DNA of 64,000 bases from positions 496,001 to 560,000 of the forward strand of contig CBDCVQ010000009.1 in NCBI GenBank assembly GCA_965223165.1, given 5' to 3'. Position numbers and translations under genes: made by a program. Below the pieces are notes generated by a model. The model did not search any database. It saw nothing but the letters and a program-made list of their open reading frames with translations, and was not told where the DNA came from. Shown in pieces: positions 60,247 to 64,000 of the stretch. Position 1 is the first letter of the stretch, and each line of letters begins with the position of its first letter. The DNA is from JABDMH01 sp965223165 (GTDB taxonomy: Bacteria > Bacteroidota > Bacteroidia > Chitinophagales > Saprospiraceae).

Positions 60247-61401
60247 ATGGCCACTCAAAAAATGGACAACCAGTCGCTGATATTTATTCCTGATATCAGC
60301 GGCTTCACAAAGTTTGTCAACAACACTGAAATCAATCACGCCAAACATATCATCGAGGAACTCCTGGAAGTAATCATCGACGCCAACGAAATCGGTCTGG
60401 AGCTTTCGGAGATAGAAGGAGATGCACTGCTCTTTTATCGTAGGGGTAAAGCGCCCACGGCGGCTGAATTGTTGGCCCAGGTCCAACGGATGTATGTCAA
60501 GTTTCACGGACACTTGAAGCGGTATGAAACGGCCCGCATCTGTAGTTGCGGGGCCTGTTGTCAGACCAATGATCTTCGCTTGAAGTTTATCGCCCATTTT
60601 GGTGATGTGGCCGAAAAGCAAGTGAAGGATCGAAGCAAGCTATTTGGCAAGGATGTGATCGTGGCCCATCGACTGCTAAAGAATCAGGTAAAAAGCGATG
60701 AGTACAGCTTGTTCTCTGATAATCTGGTACGAGCCTGCGCTACCTGGATGAGCCTGCCTGAGGTGGCATGGTCTGATGTGACCCAAGGAGAAGAAGAATT
60801 GGACACAGGGACCACCAAGTATTGTTTTGTAGAACTAGAGCCTCTCTCGTCCTATGTTCCTGAACCCAAGGTTGAAGACTATTCGATCAGCGGTGCCACC
60901 AAAAAGCTCATGGAAAATGAACATGTGATCGAGGCCCCGATCGACTTGGCCTTTGACGTGCTGTCCGATCTGTCTTATCGCCATGAGTTTACAACAGGAT
61001 TAGTCGGTAGCGACAGCCTCAGCGATAGCCTCACAAGGACTGGATCGACCCATCGCTGCGTATTTGGGGAGGACCAGAAAAATCCTTTCTTCGTATCGCA
61101 CAATTTCACTTTCGAGCAGAGCAAGGTCACCTTTGTAGAGTCAAATCACAAGGATGGCCTGGTGATGGTCTGGTCTCTTACAGCCATAGGCAAGGGACTG
61201 ACTCGAATGAACCTAAGCATTTTTGTCAAACCCAATTTTATCAAGGAGCTACTTTTTAAGCTCATGCTGAAGAAGAAGTACATGGCCAACAACCAGCAAA
61301 CCCTGTCCAAATTCAATGAGAAGTGCAAGGAGCTAGTGGCAGAAGGAAAACAACATCGCAGCCAGATCGTGTTGCCGGAGGAAGTGCTCAAAGTAGCCTA
61401 A
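60247..61401 (+). CDS. DUF2652 (degenerate cyclase-like) protein with SRPBCC domain
   Basis: A 384-residue soluble protein. The N-terminal half is DUF2652: LIFIPDISGFTKFVNNTEINHAKHIIEELLEVIID and LSEIEGDALLFYR resemble the first half of a class III cyclase (metal-Asp positions FxPDISGFT and EGDA are kept), while the second half lacks the usual N-x-x-x-R. A Cys cluster (CSCGACC, about residues 98-104) may bind metal. The C-terminal half (about 225-370) fits an SRPBCC lipid/ligand-binding fold (HVIEAPIDLAFDVLSDLSYRHEFTTGLVG). Its role is unknown; the combination suggests ligand-dependent nucleotide sensing (inference). It stands alone before a converging AAA ATPase gene. Confidence 0.8.
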   Translation: MATQKMDNQSLIFIPDISGFTKFVNNTEINHAKHIIEELLEVIIDANEIGLELSEIEGDALLFYRRGKAPTAAELLAQVQRMYVKFHGHLKRYETARICSCGACCQTNDLRLKFIAHFGDVAEKQVKDRSKLFGKDVIVAHRLLKNQVKSDEYSLFSDNLVRACATWMSLPEVAWSDVTQGEEELDTGTTKYCFVELEPLSSYVPEPKVEDYSISGATKKLMENEHVIEAPIDLAFDVLSDLSYRHEFTTGLVGSDSLSDSLTRTGSTHRCVFGEDQKNPFFVSHNFTFEQSKVTFVESNHKDGLVMVWSLTAIGKGLTRMNLSIFVKPNFIKELLFKLMLKKKYMANNQQTLSKFNEKCKELVAEGKQHRSQIVLPEEVLKVA

Positions 61402-61432
61402 ACAGCATTCTAACCCCACACCAAGCCCGACT

Positions 61433-62164
61433 TCACTCATCTGACATAAGAATCTCTACCATGCTCTGATGGTCCATCAAGAAACCACGTGTGATCTGAT
61501 AATGCTCTGTGTCCTCATAAGCGACCTGTGTAATGCCCCGCTCACTAAACTCATAAATGGTTGCCTGCGGGTAGGCCAGCAATATGGGAGAGTGGGTGGC
61601 AATAATAAACTGGGAATCTTGCTGCACCAACTGGTGTATGGCCGTGATCGCTGTCATCTGGCGGGTGGGTGACAATGCAGCTTCCGGTTCATCCAGGATG
61701 TAGAGACCATTGCCCGAGAGTTTATGCAAGAGCGTGGCAAGCAGCGACTCTCCATGGGATTGTTCGTGCAAAGATCTACCCCCGTAACTCTTGAGATGTC
61801 CGACGTCGTCTATGTTGCTCGCCAAATTGTAGAAGCTCTCTGCTCGCAAAAAGAACCCGTCCCCCGGACTCTTGGGGCTTTTCACTAATCTCAGATACTT
61901 GTACAGCTGCGAGTGTGTCTCCCTGGTGTCAAATCTGGACCACCGGGTCCCCCCCTCCGCATTGTACCCATATGCCACGGCGATAGCCTCAATCAAGGTG
62001 GATTTTCCCGCTCCATTCTCGCCCACAAAAAAGGTAACATCGGGATGAAATTCGATCTGCTGGCATTGCTGGACGGCAGGAATATCAAATGGATATTTTT
62101 TGATCTTGGGGGGCTCGTCGTGCTCAAAAGCAAGTCGGCGTATATAAGGTCGGAGGGTGATCAT
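61433..62164 (-). CDS. AAA/ABC-type ATPase (RecF/OLD-like)
   Basis: A 243-residue soluble ATPase with Walker A (FFVGENGAGKSTLIEA, about 45-60), an ABC-like signature region (EQSHGESLLATLL, about 135-147), Walker B (GLYILDEPEAAL, about 151-163) and a switch His (IIATHSPILLAY). It resembles small stand-alone AAA_15/AAA_21-type proteins with an N-terminal predicted DNA or protein contact. No TOPRIM domain or nuclease is adjacent, so it is not obviously an OLD or retron ATPase. Function is unknown. Confidence 0.85.
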   Translation of the reverse strand: MITLRPYIRRLAFEHDEPPKIKKYPFDIPAVQQCQQIEFHPDVTFFVGENGAGKSTLIEAIAVAYGYNAEGGTRWSRFDTRETHSQLYKYLRLVKSPKSPGDGFFLRAESFYNLASNIDDVGHLKSYGGRSLHEQSHGESLLATLLHKLSGNGLYILDEPEAALSPTRQMTAITAIHQLVQQDSQFIIATHSPILLAYPQATIYEFSERGITQVAYEDTEHYQITRGFLMDHQSMVEILMSDE

Positions 62165-62279
62165 CTCGCGGATAAGTCTGTGGGATTAAAAATAGCAAGA
62201 GGCGCCCAATCGAGACGCCCCTTGACATGCAAAAAGTACTATATTTTAATGTTGCAGACTGCCCCTTTTTCCTATGACA

Positions 62280-64000
62280 CTATTCCGTCCGTAGCGTTTT
62301 TATAGGATTAGCAATGGCCGCACGATAGGTATCAAAACCCACCGTGAGCAGCGTAACAGCCGCCACAATCAGCCCGGCCAATACGACAATGCCCACACTG
62401 ACATTGACCCGATACACAAAGCCATTGAGCCAACTGTTCATAGCGAGATAAGCGATGGGCACAGCGACGACAAAAGAAATAATGACCAGCTTGAAAAAAT
62501 GAGACAAGAGCAGGCGTACCAGGGAGCCTTCCGATGCGCCCAGCACCTTGCGCACTCCGATTTCTCGTTTTCGCTGCTCGGTAATGTATGACGTGAGGGC
62601 AAATAAACCCAGGATGGCAATAAACATGGTGATACCTGCAAAGAGGATGAATATGCTGCTCATGCGCCGCTCGTTTTCATAGAGCCGGCCAAATTCGAAA
62701 TCCATAAACCAACTCTCCATGGGTAGGCCCGGGATCAATTCACGCCACTTGGAGGTCAGATATTCCACCTTGGCATCGTAATCTCCAGGTGTCATTTTCA
62801 CATAGAGTATACGATCCACATTGCTGGGGGTGCCCCAAATCACCAGAGGCTCGATCATCGTGCTGACCGACTTGTACGGAAAATCCTCGACCACTCCAAC
62901 CACGCGACCGGTGATGTCCACCTGTTGCTGCAACTGCTGATTAAATACCTGGTCGGTAATGACCAACCCCACGGCCTCGTCGGGCGCTACATTGAGGGCT
63001 TTGACTGCCGCTTCATTTAAGATAATTGCATTGCTATCAGATCGAATATCTTCGGAAAAATCGCGGCCAGCAAGAAAGTCCAGGTCGAATGTCTTGGCAA
63101 AATCAAAATCCACATCAAATTTATTCCATTCGATCTCCTCATTGTCTCGGTCCGGAAATCGGAAGGTCTGATTGATTAGACCAAAATGGGGCAGTCGAGG
63201 CAAGTGATTGGCCACGGCGATGCTCTCAAAGCGGGGGTCTTGTTCGATCTCATTTCTAAACACTTCGTGTCGATTGCCCAGGCCAAAGCCACCCAGTCGA
63301 ATACTCAAAATGCGGTCCTTGTCCTTACCCAAATTGGAGTCGTGGATCAGTCGCAGTTGGTGCTGCACCACCAGGGTGCTCACAATCAAAATAATTGATA
63401 CGGCAAACTGAAAGACGACGAGCCCACGACGGATCCGCTCAGCCCCCCTGCCCGTGCGAAATATTCCTCTGAGTGCGCTCATTGGTTTGAAGCTCGACAG
63501 ATACAAGGCCGGGTAGCTGCCGGAAAGTAAGCCCACCAAGAGGGTCAGCAGCAACAATATGCCGAGAAATTGCGGTTGAAAAACCGTCCAAAACTCGAAG
63601 TCCTTTCCGGTCAGATCATTAAAGAGTGGCAACACCAGGGCAAAAACTCCGCAGGACAGGAGCAGTGCGATCGAGGTCATGAGAAAGGACTCTCCATAAA
63701 ACTGGACGATCAACTGGCCCTTGGTACCACCGAGCGTCTTTCGCAGGCCGATCTCGCGTGCTCGCTTGGCTGACCTGGCGGTAGCAAGATTCATAAAATT
63801 GATGCAGGCGATGATCAGCACCAAGAATGCTGCCAGTATAAAAATCGGAATATAGGAGGCGTTGGCCGGTGCTTCGATTTCCCACTTCATCTCCGGCTCA
63901 AAGTGCATGTCCTTGATAGCGGTAAACTTGACTTTATTGTACGTTTCAGGGCGGACATTCTGATTGTTGGCAAAGCTCTCTTGGAGATAGGTTTTCCAGT
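62280..64000 (-). CDS. FtsX/MacB-like permease, 5' end outside window
   Basis: The frame is open through base 64000, reading WKTYLQESFANNQNV before the visible ATG at 63908, so the start lies outside the window and the ATG is internal. The visible 573 residues include one FtsX unit (IIACINFMNLATARSAKRAREIGLRKTLGG), a MacB-type periplasmic domain and a second unit (QRKREIGVRKVLGASEGSLVRLL), with a C-terminal PIKTLRTE motif also seen (as PVQTLRDE) in the permease at 42001. It belongs to the same family as that gene. No PadR or ATPase gene is visible on this side. Confidence 0.9.
   Translation of the reverse strand, partial: WKTYLQESFANNQNVRPETYNKVKFTAIKDMHFEPEMKWEIEAPANASYIPIFILAAFLVLIIACINFMNLATARSAKRAREIGLRKTLGGTKGQLIVQFYGESFLMTSIALLLSCGVFALVLPLFNDLTGKDFEFWTVFQPQFLGILLLLTLLVGLLSGSYPALYLSSFKPMSALRGIFRTGRGAERIRRGLVVFQFAVSIILIVSTLVVQHQLRLIHDSNLGKDKDRILSIRLGGFGLGNRHEVFRNEIEQDPRFESIAVANHLPRLPHFGLINQTFRFPDRDNEEIEWNKFDVDFDFAKTFDLDFLAGRDFSEDIRSDSNAIILNEAAVKALNVAPDEAVGLVITDQVFNQQLQQQVDITGRVVGVVEDFPYKSVSTMIEPLVIWGTPSNVDRILYVKMTPGDYDAKVEYLTSKWRELIPGLPMESWFMDFEFGRLYENERRMSSIFILFAGITMFIAILGLFALTSYITEQRKREIGVRKVLGASEGSLVRLLLSHFFKLVIISFVVAVPIAYLAMNSWLNGFVYRVNVSVGIVVLAGLIVAAVTLLTVGFDTYRAAIANPIKTLRTE

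Noticed and set aside
61433..62164. AAA ATPase as part of an anti-phage or retron system
   Set aside because: There is no adjacent nuclease, reverse transcriptase, TOPRIM or other effector gene; it stands alone between unrelated genes.

Overview
The window looks like a chromosomal segment of a Bacteroidota bacterium, most likely of the Saprospiria (Lewinella/Saprospiraceae-like). The evidence is two SusC/SusD pairs, a FecI/FecR regulator pair, type IX secretion (T9SS) C-terminal signals of both the PNP type and the gliding-motility/CHU type, FtsX-like permeases encoded without an ATPase, and TANNTTTG-like promoter elements. I found no rRNA, tRNA, CRISPR array or complete transposase gene.

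Layout. 1-4.3 kb: SusC (cut by the window edge) and SusD. 4.5-15 kb: a ZnuD-like TonB receptor, a secreted protein built from near-identical 175-residue repeats, and a DUF5916 outer-membrane protein. All three are preceded by the same 15-bp 7-1-7 palindrome, so they look like one metal (probably zinc) regulon. A HipA-like kinase with a frameshift and a DUF3037 partner lie between them. 15-24 kb: small hypothetical, ThuA-like, cupin and aldose-epimerase proteins, a cyclase-TPR protein and a heparinase II/III-like lipoprotein. 24-27.5 kb: a voltage-sensor/adenylate-cyclase fusion, divergent from a T9SS protein. 28-30 kb: a RidA-like/PhyH dioxygenase pair. 30.6-37.4 kb: an ECF sigma, FecR, SusC (with STN domain) and SusD locus. 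37.7-44.6 kb: a DnaJ protein, QueA, an SDR, a GAF-LuxR regulator and a PadR-permease pair. 44.8-48.2 kb: a repeat lipoprotein, an ECF sigma factor, and a protein that appears to join an inner-membrane anchor to an outer-membrane barrel. 48.3-64 kb: a 2TM protein, a second cyclase-TPR protein, an M19-like hydrolase with a membrane protein, an APC permease with a glycerol-1-phosphate dehydrogenase, a large T9SS protein, a DUF2652-SRPBCC protein, an AAA ATPase and a truncated FtsX-like permease.

Three copies of a 233-bp element with terminal inverted repeats (a MITE-like family) lie at 4.5, 27.5 and 50.9 kb.

The most unusual items are the voltage-sensor cyclase, with nine basic residues at every third position of S4; the shared 7-1-7 operator; the MITE family, which keeps a 53-55 codon frame ending inside its terminal repeat; and the sigma-linked protein predicted to span both membranes. 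All functional calls rest on reading motifs by eye; no database search was run.
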